The notes beneath the pieces are model-generated. The model worked only from the letters and a program-made list of their open reading frames with translations, did no database searches and was not told the origin of the DNA. 64,000 nt of DNA, taken from positions 124,001-188,000 of the forward strand of contig CAYJFZ010000002.1 of the NCBI GenBank assembly GCA_964369975.1, read 5' to 3'. Both the position numbers and the translations under genes were made by a program. Positions 25,018 through 32,857 of the stretch are shown here, piece by piece. Numbering within the stretch: the first letter of the stretch is position 1; each line of letters begins with the position of its first letter. Source of the DNA: RGIG3102 sp964369975. Its GTDB lineage: Bacteria; Bacillota; Clostridia; Oscillospirales; Ruminococcaceae.

Positions 25018-27480
25018 CTATAAATATTTTCCTGTTACACTATTTTTGTTTTGAGATAGTTCATATGGAGTTCCACAAGCTATAATTTCGCCCCCTTTAC
25101 TACCCCCTAAAGGGCCAAGCTCAATAATATAATCACTTTTTGCTAATAATCTCGTTTCATGTTCGATAACAAAAACAGAATTATTTTGAGATACTAATTT
25201 TTGCAATAAAATTAGTAATTTTTCGCTATCTTTTGGGTGTAGGCCTGTTGTTGGCTCATCAAGTAAATACAAAGTATGAGAAGAATTTGTTTTTGATAAT
25301 TCTTTTGATAATTTTAATCTTTGCCCCTCACCACCTGAAAGAGTAGATGTCGGCTGGCCTAATTTTAAATAAGAAAGACCTACTTCATCAAGTATATTAA
25401 GTTTTTTCATAATTTCTTTTTTCTCTTTAAAAAACTGCATATTTTCATAAACTGTAGAATTTAAAATATCGGAAATACTCTTTTCATTATAAGTTACTGA
25501 TAAAATATTTTTTTTGAATCTATGCCCTTTGCATACAGGGCAAATAACTTCTATATCATCTAAAAACTGCATATCGAGGGGGATAACGCCAAGGCCTTCG
25601 CATTTTTCACATCTGCCACCCTTTACATTAAAAGAAAAGTCAGAGGGCTTTAGCTTTAATTTTTTAGCCATTTCTTGTGATGAAAATAGCTCTCTTATTA
25701 ATGTGAAAACCTCTGTATATGTTGCAATATTACTTCTGTTTTGTCTACCTATGGGGCTTTGATCAATTTTTATAATATTTTTAAAATGTTCAAGACCTAT
25801 AATGTTATCTACTTTAGCTTCTTTTTTGCGTGCATATTTTTCAATTACATCAAAAACTAAAGAGCTTTTACCACTTCCAGAGACTCCAGCAAAAGAAACT
25901 AATTGAGCTAAAGGTATTTTGATAGATACATTTTTTAAATTATGAGCAGTAGCATTTTTAATTTCTAAAAAATTGGCTGATTTTAATAATTTATAATTTA
26001 GTTTAGGTTTTTCCTCTATTAGATATTTACTAGTTTTGGAAACTTTATTTTCTTTAACTTTATCAAGGTTGCCACTTACTACTATATTACCGCCAAAACT
26101 ACCAGAGCCTATACCAAAGTCTATAATATGATCGCATTTTTTTACAAATTCCATATCGTGCTCAATAACGATTACAGTATTTTTTAAATCACGCAATGTG
26201 ACTAAAGAATCAAAAAGCAAATTAGAATCTTTTGGATGTAGGCCTGTAGTAGGCTCATCTAAGATATACAAAACTCCTGTCAGTCCACTTTCTAAGATAT
26301 TAACAAGCTTTAGTCTTTGCCCTTCGCCTCCTGAAAGACTCATAATTGGTCGCTCAATAGATAGATAACCAAGGCCTATTTTTATAACAGCATTGATTCT
26401 TTTTAAAGCATCATTTAATACAGGCTCTGCTATGATTTTTGCAGATTCCGATAGAATTTTTTGAGTATCTTTTATAAAAATTAAAAGCTCATCCATTGTA
26501 AGAGTACTTATTTGTGCTATAGTTTTATTATTTAAAACAGCATTTCTTGCATCAAAGCCGAGTCTTGTACCCTCGCATTCGCTACAAACACTTTGCACTA
26601 AAGCAGAATTTAATATTGGATTATTTAGCTTTTTAGTATTTGCTTCAATAATTTTTTTATCAATAAAAGTAGTTATACCTTCAATATATCCATCGGCTAC
26701 TCGTTTTGGCCTTTTAATATTTGGAAATTGTGCTTTAAATTCTTCGCTGTCAACTCCGTTGAACAAAACTAACCTTTCTAATGGAGTATAGTCCTTTATT
26801 TTTTTATTAACATCAAATGCAAAACCATAATGTTCTGCACATTTTTCTAAACTCTTAGCATAATGTTCTGCAAAAAGCTCACTACTCCAAAGATAAAAGC
26901 CTCCTTGTAAGATAGTTTTATTTTCATCTACTAATTTTGAGTAATCAGCTGTTATAATATTGCCAATTCCTTTGCACTTAGGGCAGGCTCCTTGTGGCTT
27001 ATTAAAAGAAAAACTTGCCATACTTAAATAACTTAATTTTGTTTTACAATGTGGACATAAAGTATCATTTAAATCGATTTCTTCATCATTTTCAAAACTT
27101 GGTAAAATTTTGCCATTACAATGAGGACAAATCCTCGTTGCAAGCTTTGCGTAAAGTATACGAAAATAAGTTAGTATTTCAGTATAAGTTCCAACGGTAG
27201 AACGGGGGTTATTTGATAACACTCTTTGCTTTATAGCAATAGAAGGAGACAGGCCTTGTATACTATCAACCTTAGGCTTATTTAGTCCATCTGTTACCAT
27301 ACCCATAGATTCTAAATACTGCCTTTGACATTCTTTTTGCAAGATGTCTATAGCAAGGCTACTTTTACCACTACCAGAAACACCAGTAAGTGCGATTAAT
27401 TTATATTTAGGTATATCAACAGATATGTTTTTTAAGTTGTTTTCTTTTGCGCCTATAATTTTTATATATTCGTTTTGCAT
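25018..27480 (-). CDS. UvrA-like ABC ATPase (short UvrA paralogue)
   Basis: An 820-residue UvrA-family protein, about 120 residues shorter than housekeeping UvrA. Both nucleotide-binding domains are intact: GVSGSGKSSLAID and GVSGSGKSSLVFD Walker A motifs, two LSGGEGQRLKL signatures and two YxLDEPTTGLHPKD Walker B regions. Zinc ligands are present as CPHC/CPHC, CSEC and CEKC/CPVC. The shortening suits the UvrA2/DrrC-type class, which lacks the UvrB-binding region and has been linked to resistance against DNA-acting drugs. It is coupled by TAATG to a MarR repressor, which favours inducible protection over general excision repair. The substrate is unknown. Confidence 0.88.
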   Translation of the reverse strand: MQNEYIKIIGAKENNLKNISVDIPKYKLIALTGVSGSGKSSLAIDILQKECQRQYLESMGMVTDGLNKPKVDSIQGLSPSIAIKQRVLSNNPRSTVGTYTEILTYFRILYAKLATRICPHCNGKILPSFENDEEIDLNDTLCPHCKTKLSYLSMASFSFNKPQGACPKCKGIGNIITADYSKLVDENKTILQGGFYLWSSELFAEHYAKSLEKCAEHYGFAFDVNKKIKDYTPLERLVLFNGVDSEEFKAQFPNIKRPKRVADGYIEGITTFIDKKIIEANTKKLNNPILNSALVQSVCSECEGTRLGFDARNAVLNNKTIAQISTLTMDELLIFIKDTQKILSESAKIIAEPVLNDALKRINAVIKIGLGYLSIERPIMSLSGGEGQRLKLVNILESGLTGVLYILDEPTTGLHPKDSNLLFDSLVTLRDLKNTVIVIEHDMEFVKKCDHIIDFGIGSGSFGGNIVVSGNLDKVKENKVSKTSKYLIEEKPKLNYKLLKSANFLEIKNATAHNLKNVSIKIPLAQLVSFAGVSGSGKSSLVFDVIEKYARKKEAKVDNIIGLEHFKNIIKIDQSPIGRQNRSNIATYTEVFTLIRELFSSQEMAKKLKLKPSDFSFNVKGGRCEKCEGLGVIPLDMQFLDDIEVICPVCKGHRFKKNILSVTYNEKSISDILNSTVYENMQFFKEKKEIMKKLNILDEVGLSYLKLGQPTSTLSGGEGQRLKLSKELSKTNSSHTLYLLDEPTTGLHPKDSEKLLILLQKLVSQNNSVFVIEHETRLLAKSDYIIELGPLGGSKGGEIIACGTPYELSQNKNSVTGKYL

Positions 27481-27893
27481 TATTCCTCCATAAGATAGTT
27501 TGCCATAAATTCTAAGATTTCTTTAAACGCTTGCTTTTTCTGCGTGGAAAAATGTTTGTCTACTTCATCAATAAGAAAATTAGCCTTACTACTTTTGCTA
27601 CTATCGATTAAATCTTGCGACAAGGAAAGATAGGTAATTCTTTTATCTTCTTTTGAAGTAGATTTTATAATATAGCCTTTTTTACATAATTCATTTACTT
27701 TTTGAGTTGTTGCAGGGCGAGATAGGTTTAATTTTTCTGCAAGCTCACTGACAGTAGTTTTTTCTTTGTGACCTAAGATAAAAAGCTGTATAATATCAGA
27801 GTAACTAAGATTTTTTCCTATATTGCTATCACGGATATTTTTATAGCAATCAATATCAATTGCGCTCATAAATTTAAAATAAGCATTATGCAT
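27480..27893 (-). CDS. MarR-family regulator of the UvrA-like gene
   Basis: A 137-residue winged-helix protein with KTTVSELAEKLNLSRPATTQ as recognition region and the wing STSKEDKRITYLSL. The start is the ATG at 27893 with GGAGG 8 bp upstream; the upstream TTG falls inside an operator palindrome and is rejected. Its stop overlaps the start of the UvrA-like gene. Two near-identical palindromes sit on its promoter, so autorepression with drug or ligand release is likely. Confidence 0.9.
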   Translation of the reverse strand: MHNAYFKFMSAIDIDCYKNIRDSNIGKNLSYSDIIQLFILGHKEKTTVSELAEKLNLSRPATTQKVNELCKKGYIIKSTSKEDKRITYLSLSQDLIDSSKSSKANFLIDEVDKHFSTQKKQAFKEILEFMANYLMEE

Positions 27894-27908
27894 AACATAA
27901 CCTCCATA

Positions 27909-27928
27909 TAGTTTCAATATTGAAATTA
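27909..27928. promoter_or_regulatory. MarR operator candidate 1
   Basis: TAGTTTCAA (27909-27917), a 2-bp centre and TTGAAATTA (27920-27928) form a 9+2+9 palindrome with one mismatch. It covers the -10 box and the start of transcription. Confidence 0.65.
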
Positions 27929-27953
27929 TATCAAATAAAACTTAAAGAGTCAA
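27925..27953 (-). promoter_or_regulatory. Sigma-A promoter of the marR-uvrA-like operon
   Basis: Read on the minus strand: TTGACT (27953-27948), a 17-bp spacer and TATAAT (27930-27925). Confidence 0.82.
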
Positions 27954-27955
27954 GG

Positions 27956-27975
27956 TAGTTTCAACTTTGAAACTA
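27956..27975. promoter_or_regulatory. MarR operator candidate 2
   Basis: A perfect 9+2+9 palindrome, TAGTTTCAA (27956-27964) and TTGAAACTA (27967-27975), lies just upstream of the -35 box. It repeats the sequence of operator 1, centre to centre 47 bp. Confidence 0.7.
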
Positions 27976-28016
27976 ATATATTTAGTATAGAGTATTAAAA
28001 ATTATTTATACAAAAA

Positions 28017-28041
28017 AAAGATGCTAAAAATAGCATCTTTT
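28017..28041 (-). terminator. Terminator of the maoC-SDR-GNAT unit
   Basis: AAAGATGCTA and TAGCATCTTT around an AAAA loop, with an A run (T tract on the minus strand) beyond it. Confidence 0.78.
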
Positions 28042-28046
28042 ACTTT

Positions 28047-29024
28047 TTATTCAATATTTTTTCTATCTTGGTCGCCATCAGCCTTAAACATCATAAAGTT
28101 TTCTTTATCGCTTGTGAAGAAATGATAGTCTATATTTTTTGATAGTAGGGGATTTAGATAATTTGGGATTATATTTTCATCATCTTTTTCTCTTAATACA
28201 AAGCCTATTTTGCAGGGGTTTACACCAAAGCTGTAAATATCACAGTATTCGCTGTTAGTTTCTTTTATAATGTCATCTAAAAAGCCATTTAAAAGTATAA
28301 AATCTTCTTCCTTTCCTATATAGTCAACAAAGCGTAAGACAAAGCCTTCTTCACTTTCATTTAATCGTAAGATGAAAAGGGCTACTAAAGCATTATTAAA
28401 ATATACTCCGTATACCATATACTCATAGTAAGGGTTATTAAAATATCGATTTTTAATGTATTCACTATCTTTTTTTGGTGTTGTGCCAATGTTAAAATTA
28501 AAACTCTCGCTTATATCTTCTACATCAAAAAATCTTTTTATTTCAACAGCTTTATTTTTTTTAGCTTTTGGGATTGATATATTTTTTAGCTGTGGTATTT
28601 TATAAGATTTAATATCACTATTTAAACGGTAGTGATGATTTAAACTATCAGGATGATAGCCTAAAAATTCATAAAAAACCTTTGTGTTTTCTCTAATATT
28701 ATTACAAGAGATAACACCTGCACCGCTTAATTCTTTCATACTACCCATAAGAGCTAAGCCTGCGCCATTCTTGCCTTTTTTAGCACACCAAATAGAAATC
28801 CAAATATCGCTATTTTCACTGCTACTTGATTTAATATAACCACAAATAGCGATTATGTCATCTTCTTCAAAAACAGCATAGAAATTTGTCATTTCACCAT
28901 CAATATAGTAATAATTAAAAAACACTTCATTATTTACTAATGGATGCTCATTTCCCCAGTTAGCATTTAAAAAATCAATAATTAATTGCTTGTTTTTTAA
29001 AGGAATTCGCTGTATATTACTCAA
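28047..29024 (-). CDS. GNAT-like acyltransferase of the FkbH cassette
   Basis: A 325-residue protein. The N-terminal half looks like a GNAT fold (FYAVFEEDDIIAICGYI, then GAGLALMGSMKELSG), and the second half (about 150-310) has a similar layout with VYGVYFNNALVALFILRL. It ends in FMMFKADGDQDRKN, a tail I associate with acyl/acetyltransferases of surface-polysaccharide loci. It is last in an operon with an SDR and a MaoC protein, overlapping the SDR gene by 8 bp. It is the best candidate to transfer the acyl group built on the ACP to an acceptor, perhaps an amino sugar. Acceptor and donor are inferred. Confidence 0.65.
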   Translation of the reverse strand: MSNIQRIPLKNKQLIIDFLNANWGNEHPLVNNEVFFNYYYIDGEMTNFYAVFEEDDIIAICGYIKSSSSENSDIWISIWCAKKGKNGAGLALMGSMKELSGAGVISCNNIRENTKVFYEFLGYHPDSLNHHYRLNSDIKSYKIPQLKNISIPKAKKNKAVEIKRFFDVEDISESFNFNIGTTPKKDSEYIKNRYFNNPYYEYMVYGVYFNNALVALFILRLNESEEGFVLRFVDYIGKEEDFILLNGFLDDIIKETNSEYCDIYSFGVNPCKIGFVLREKDDENIIPNYLNPLLSKNIDYHFFTSDKENFMMFKADGDQDRKNIE

Positions 29025-29742
29025 TTACACTGCCTCCGGATATACAAAGGTTTACACCTGTAATAAATCTTGATTCTTCGCTTAATAAAAACTGCATAGC
29101 AGGTGCTACATCATCAACAGTGGCATTTCTTTTTAAAGGATGTGCCTGTGCTGTGCTTTCGATGATTAAATGGTGGGTATTTTCTAAAAACTTTGTTTGA
29201 ACCATACTCGGGCTTACTGCATTAACAGTAACTGAATGAGAAGCATAGTCAGCAGCAAGACTTTTCATAAGTCCTACAATAGAGCTTTTATTCATAATAT
29301 AGCTTGCTACATTTTTAGGTGGATTTGATAATACATAGCTCGTTGCCATAAATAAAACTCTACCAAATTTATTTTTTGCCATCTTAGGTAGAATTACTTT
29401 TGAGAGTTTGACTGCTGAGAGAACTTGAACATTAAAATCTTTAATAAAAAAATCTTCATCAAAGTTTTTGAATTTAGTGTTCACAACGCTTAAAGCAGGC
29501 AAATGCACAAAGTGAGTGATGTTTTCATTTTTTATTTTGCTAACAAATTCATCAATATCAGCTTCATTTGATAAATCAGCTTCAATGAAAGTAGAGTTTA
29601 AATTTAATTCTTTACATGTAGCATTAAGGCTATCAAATTGATTTCTACCTTGTAAAATAAATTTATCTTCTTTATTCGCTACTAATTTTATTAAAGCTAT
29701 ACCTAAATCGCTTGTTGCACCTGTTATTAAATAAGTATTCAT
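29017..29742 (-). CDS. SDR-family oxidoreductase (3-oxoacyl-ACP reductase-like)
   Basis: A 241-residue classical short-chain dehydrogenase. It has the dinucleotide motif TGATSDLG near the N-terminus, a Ser in MATSYVLS, the catalytic YxxxK in SYIMNKSS, and a C-terminal ITGVNLCISGGSVI. In an ACP-containing cassette it probably reduces a keto group on an ACP-bound acyl chain with NAD(P)H. It lies 1 bp from maoC and overlaps the GNAT gene. Confidence 0.85.
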   Translation of the reverse strand: MNTYLITGATSDLGIALIKLVANKEDKFILQGRNQFDSLNATCKELNLNSTFIEADLSNEADIDEFVSKIKNENITHFVHLPALSVVNTKFKNFDEDFFIKDFNVQVLSAVKLSKVILPKMAKNKFGRVLFMATSYVLSNPPKNVASYIMNKSSIVGLMKSLAADYASHSVTVNAVSPSMVQTKFLENTHHLIIESTAQAHPLKRNATVDDVAPAMQFLLSEESRFITGVNLCISGGSVIE

Positions 29743-29743
29743 A

Positions 29744-30160
29744 TTATTCTCTTACTCCTAATTGTATTTCTGCCTTGCATACTTTTTTATTGTCTTGGTT
29801 TGTTATTAAACCTTTAACTAAAACAGTTTTAAAAGTTTCGTTTAATTCTTTTACTTCACCTTTTATAACTAAGGTGTCACCAGGGAAAACAGGGGATAAA
29901 AACTTAGTGTTTACACTATGTAGTAAACAATTTTCACCGGGCAAATGAACTCCTGCTAAAGTTGAAAACATACTGCCAAAAAGCATACCGTGGCAAACCC
30001 TATCTTTAAAGCCTTTTGATATAGCGTATTCTTTTGTTGTATGAATAGGACTTATATCGCCTGTAATATCTATAAATTTGTCCATCATTTCCTCAGTGAT
30101 AGTCACTGTGAAAGAATGCGATAAGCCGATTTCTAAATCATTAAAAGTGTAACTGTTCAT
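29744..30160 (-). CDS. MaoC-family hydratase/dehydratase
   Basis: A 138-residue single hot-dog domain with the hydratase-2 motif: catalytic Asp and His in ITGDISPIHTTKEYA, then FKDRVCHGMLFGSMFS. Such proteins add or remove water on enoyl/3-hydroxyacyl thioesters. A role on ACP-bound intermediates is suggested by its neighbours. It has its own promoter, separated from acp by a terminator. Confidence 0.85.
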   Translation of the reverse strand: MNSYTFNDLEIGLSHSFTVTITEEMMDKFIDITGDISPIHTTKEYAISKGFKDRVCHGMLFGSMFSTLAGVHLPGENCLLHSVNTKFLSPVFPGDTLVIKGEVKELNETFKTVLVKGLITNQDNKKVCKAEIQLGVRE

Positions 30161-30192
30161 AAAATACCTCTTATATTAATTTTAATTACTAT

Positions 30193-30220
30193 ATTATAAC
30201 ATAAAAAATTATTTTTGCAA
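30193..30220 (-). promoter_or_regulatory. Promoter of the maoC-SDR-GNAT unit
   Basis: Minus strand: TTGCAA (30220-30215), a 16-bp spacer and TATAAT (30198-30193), placed just downstream of the acp terminator. Confidence 0.65.
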
Positions 30221-30249
30221 AAAAAAATAAGGGTTACCCCTTATTTTTA
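30219..30249 (-). terminator. Terminator of the fkbH-acp unit
   Basis: A perfect 8-bp stem AATAAGGG (30226-30233) / CCCTTATT (30238-30245) has a T tract on the minus-strand exit side. It splits the cassette into two transcription units or attenuates read-through. Confidence 0.8.
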
Positions 30250-30253
30250 TATT

Positions 30254-30493
30254 TTAAATTAATGATGCTACTAAGTCTACCATAGCTCCAACATTCTCTA
30301 AATTGCTAACTTGTGCTAATTGAAATTTTATACCAAACTTTTTCTCAATAGCAACTAATAAATTGATTTGCTCAAAGCTATCCCAATCTTCAATATCATC
30401 AGCTGTTGTACTATCTGTTAAAACGATGTCATCGTCATCAAAAATATCTCTGAAAATCTCAGTTAATTGCTCAAATAATTCTTCTCTTGTCAT
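30254..30493 (-). CDS. Acyl carrier protein of the FkbH cassette
   Basis: A 79-residue acidic ACP. The phosphopantetheine Ser lies in DDIEDWDSFEQINLLVAIE, a WDS-type motif usual in ACPs next to FkbH proteins rather than the DSLD motif of fatty-acid synthesis. It starts 11 bp downstream of fkbH with AAGGAGAT. It probably carries a glyceryl or related hydroxyacyl thioester. Confidence 0.92.
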   Translation of the reverse strand: MTREELFEQLTEIFRDIFDDDDIVLTDSTTADDIEDWDSFEQINLLVAIEKKFGIKFQLAQVSNLENVGAMVDLVASLI

Positions 30494-30504
30494 TTTAAAT
30501 CTCC

Positions 30505-32286
30505 TTATAAAACATTCATTTTTATTACTGTGTTTTTGATTTCGTAATCTTGTGGAATGTTTAAAATATACCTTTTTTCTTCTTGTGTGTCAAGTGTTAC
30601 TTCAAAGCCTAAAGTTTCATAAAAATCTTTTACTATAATATTTTTAGCAGTAGGTAAGAAGTTTGCTGATACTTTTTTTACACCTAAGGCTTTACAGCGA
30701 TTAATAAAATAATCAAAAACTGCAAGCTCTAAATCTCTTTTAAATACTCTACAAGACATTACCCATAAATCAATATTTGCAGTATCTTCTTTTACACTTG
30801 CTATAAAGCAGGTAGTAATGCCGTTATCGCCAAACTTGTCCACTAAATTTGCATAAGCTGAGATGAAGTTTTTATCATCTTGAATAATTTCTTCCACTTC
30901 ACCTTGAGTATATCTTCGAGTAGTAAAATTAAATTGATTTGTTTTATTTATTAGTTGTGTAATTCTTTCGCTATGAGCTTTTGAAAAATGAGCTATATCG
31001 CCACTCATATCAAGACTTAATAAGTAATCTTTATAGTTTGTAAAGCTTTTTTCTTGAGAAGCTCTTTGAGCGTTTTGCTTATACATTTCATTTCTTTTTG
31101 CATCATCTTTTGTAAAAGTAGTTATTTCAAAATAACCTGCTCTATCAATAGCTTTAATATAATCTTCTGGAGTTTTTACTTCAGGGACTATAACCTGTGG
31201 GAGATTTTGTCTTACAATTTCTCTTTCAGCAGGGTTATCATCAATGAACACAAAGCTGTCAATGCCGATGTTAATTTCGTTTGCAATATCTATAATATTA
31301 TCATGTTTTGGATTCCAGTTAGCTTTAAAACAGATGAAATCTTCATAATTTAAAGGTGCATCTTTTCTTAAATCAAAGCCTTGTCTTGCGATACTTAATT
31401 CATTTTTAGAGCAAACATTTAACATTATGCCTAAAGATGCTAAGTCTTTTAAATAATGCTGAAATTCTGTAAAGCTCATACCGGCAGGGGCTTCTTTGCC
31501 CACGGCAATACCTTCAACTCCATCATCACCGATAACACCGCCCCATAAGGTGTTGTCTAAATCTAAAATCACACTTTTTTTGTTTTTGCCAAGAGTTGAT
31601 TTGATTATATTAGAAATGCTAAAGCTTAAATCTGGGATTTTATCAACAGATAAAGCGTATTTGTATAAGTACCAATTTTCTAAATTATACCAATTATCAA
31701 GACCCATTAAGGCTGAAAGATAATTAATATCATTTATATATAAATTGTCTTTTGTAGCAACGAAGTCGCTAATCATCATATTTAATTTTAAAACAAAGTT
31801 TGTAAGACCTTGTGGCACTGTAGTATCTTTATTACCGAACAAGCGATAAAAAGGCATTTCAAAGTTATTTACAATCACAATGCTACCAAAAGAAAGAGCT
31901 TTTTCGTACATAGCAGTAAAGCGATTAAATTCATTTTCTAATTTTTCTTGGATTATTTCAAGAGAGTCAGTAGGTACAGGTAAATTCTCTAAGTTTCTTA
32001 TTGTTGTATGCAAGTATATATAATCAGGAGCAAACTCTTTTAATTCTTCATCATTAAACATTAATTCTTCATAATAGCGATTGTAATGCCCTTCTAAAAA
32101 CTCAGGGGCGATACCATTATCAAGTAAGAATAATTCTAAAATATTTTTAATTTCTCCTACTGTTGACCCTGTTAAGATTGCAATTTTTTTGTTTATTAAA
32201 TTTTGATTTTCTAACAATTGCTTTTTAAGACGCTTCTTTTTTTGCATAATAAAATCGTTATCAAATGGATAAGCTAAAACTGACAT
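30505..32286 (-). CDS. FkbH-like HAD-IIIC phosphatase/glyceryl transferase
   Basis: A 593-residue protein with an N-terminal alpha/beta domain (about 35-225, including KKIAILTGSTVGEI) and a HAD-IIIC domain with SVILDLDNTLWGGVIGDDG and FIDDNPAEREIV. A C-terminal GNAT-like region follows (about 440-590). Characterised FkbH proteins take 1,3-bisphosphoglycerate, remove phosphate and load a glyceryl group onto ACP thiol. The next gene is such an ACP. No polyketide or peptide synthetase is in the window, so the product probably decorates a sugar or lipid; that is inference. Confidence 0.88.
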   Translation of the reverse strand: MSVLAYPFDNDFIMQKKKRLKKQLLENQNLINKKIAILTGSTVGEIKNILELFLLDNGIAPEFLEGHYNRYYEELMFNDEELKEFAPDYIYLHTTIRNLENLPVPTDSLEIIQEKLENEFNRFTAMYEKALSFGSIVIVNNFEMPFYRLFGNKDTTVPQGLTNFVLKLNMMISDFVATKDNLYINDINYLSALMGLDNWYNLENWYLYKYALSVDKIPDLSFSISNIIKSTLGKNKKSVILDLDNTLWGGVIGDDGVEGIAVGKEAPAGMSFTEFQHYLKDLASLGIMLNVCSKNELSIARQGFDLRKDAPLNYEDFICFKANWNPKHDNIIDIANEINIGIDSFVFIDDNPAEREIVRQNLPQVIVPEVKTPEDYIKAIDRAGYFEITTFTKDDAKRNEMYKQNAQRASQEKSFTNYKDYLLSLDMSGDIAHFSKAHSERITQLINKTNQFNFTTRRYTQGEVEEIIQDDKNFISAYANLVDKFGDNGITTCFIASVKEDTANIDLWVMSCRVFKRDLELAVFDYFINRCKALGVKKVSANFLPTAKNIIVKDFYETLGFEVTLDTQEEKRYILNIPQDYEIKNTVIKMNVL

Positions 32287-32326
32287 ATAAAAATCTCCTT
32301 TATAAATATAATTTATTGCCTATAAT

Positions 32327-32354
32327 ATTATAACATAATTATGATATATTTCAA
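32327..32354 (-). promoter_or_regulatory. Promoter of fkbH-acp
   Basis: Minus strand: TTGAAA (32354-32349), a 16-bp spacer and TATAAT (32332-32327). Confidence 0.65.
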
Positions 32355-32369
32355 TAAGATATATATCAT
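32341..32369. promoter_or_regulatory. Inverted repeat over the fkbH -35 region
   Basis: ATGATATAT (32341-32349) and ATATATCAT (32361-32369) are perfect 9-bp arms with an 11-bp spacer that includes most of the -35 box. It is a possible operator, although AT-richness makes chance repeats common. Confidence 0.4.
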
Positions 32370-32466
32370 TTTCATAAAAGTTTTTATTGTGATACTTTTG
32401 TTATAAAATTATGGTTGAAAAATATTTAAAAAAGCTATATAATATATTTCGTGGCAATTTATAATA

Positions 32467-32766
32467 TTATAAGCCGAAGTTTTCAAGAGTTTTTATTAAA
32501 GAGAATTCATCTTTTGCGCCAATACCTTTTCTTAAAAGCTCAATGTCACCTTCAGGTAAAAGATGAGTATAGACATCATAAATTATTATTGGTTCTGTGC
32601 TATCTTCAGTAAATACTGCAATTTTTCCATTATAATCTTTTATTGTATAAATCATTTGAGTAGATTGCAATGGGGGATTTGCGTGAATACTACTAATATT
32701 ATATATACTTAAAGAAATTAGACCTATTGAGAAGATTATAATAAAAGTTAAAAATATTTTTTTCAT
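32467..32766 (-). CDS. Small membrane-anchored BofC-like protein
   Basis: A 99-residue protein with an N-terminal membrane anchor or signal (KKIFLTFIIIFSIGLISLSI) and an extracytoplasmic part containing YTIKDYNGKIAVF, LLPEGDIELLRKGI and a C-terminal LIKTLENFGL. The YNGKIAVF region recurs in clostridial BofC-C-like proteins of unknown function. It is divergent from the penicillin-binding protein gene, which is compatible with a cell-envelope role. Confidence 0.65.
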   Translation of the reverse strand: MKKIFLTFIIIFSIGLISLSIYNISSIHANPPLQSTQMIYTIKDYNGKIAVFTEDSTEPIIIYDVYTHLLPEGDIELLRKGIGAKDEFSLIKTLENFGL

Positions 32767-32857
32767 AAAACACCTCTTTTGTATAGTTTTGGCTGTTTTT
32801 TCAAAATTTAATACATCAAAATTTATAATCTTTAATATTGATAAAGGAGTGAGAGTT

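Noticed and set aside
28047..32286. FkbH cassette as part of a polyketide or non-ribosomal peptide cluster
   Set aside because: No ketosynthase, acyltransferase, adenylation or condensation domain is present in the 64 kb.
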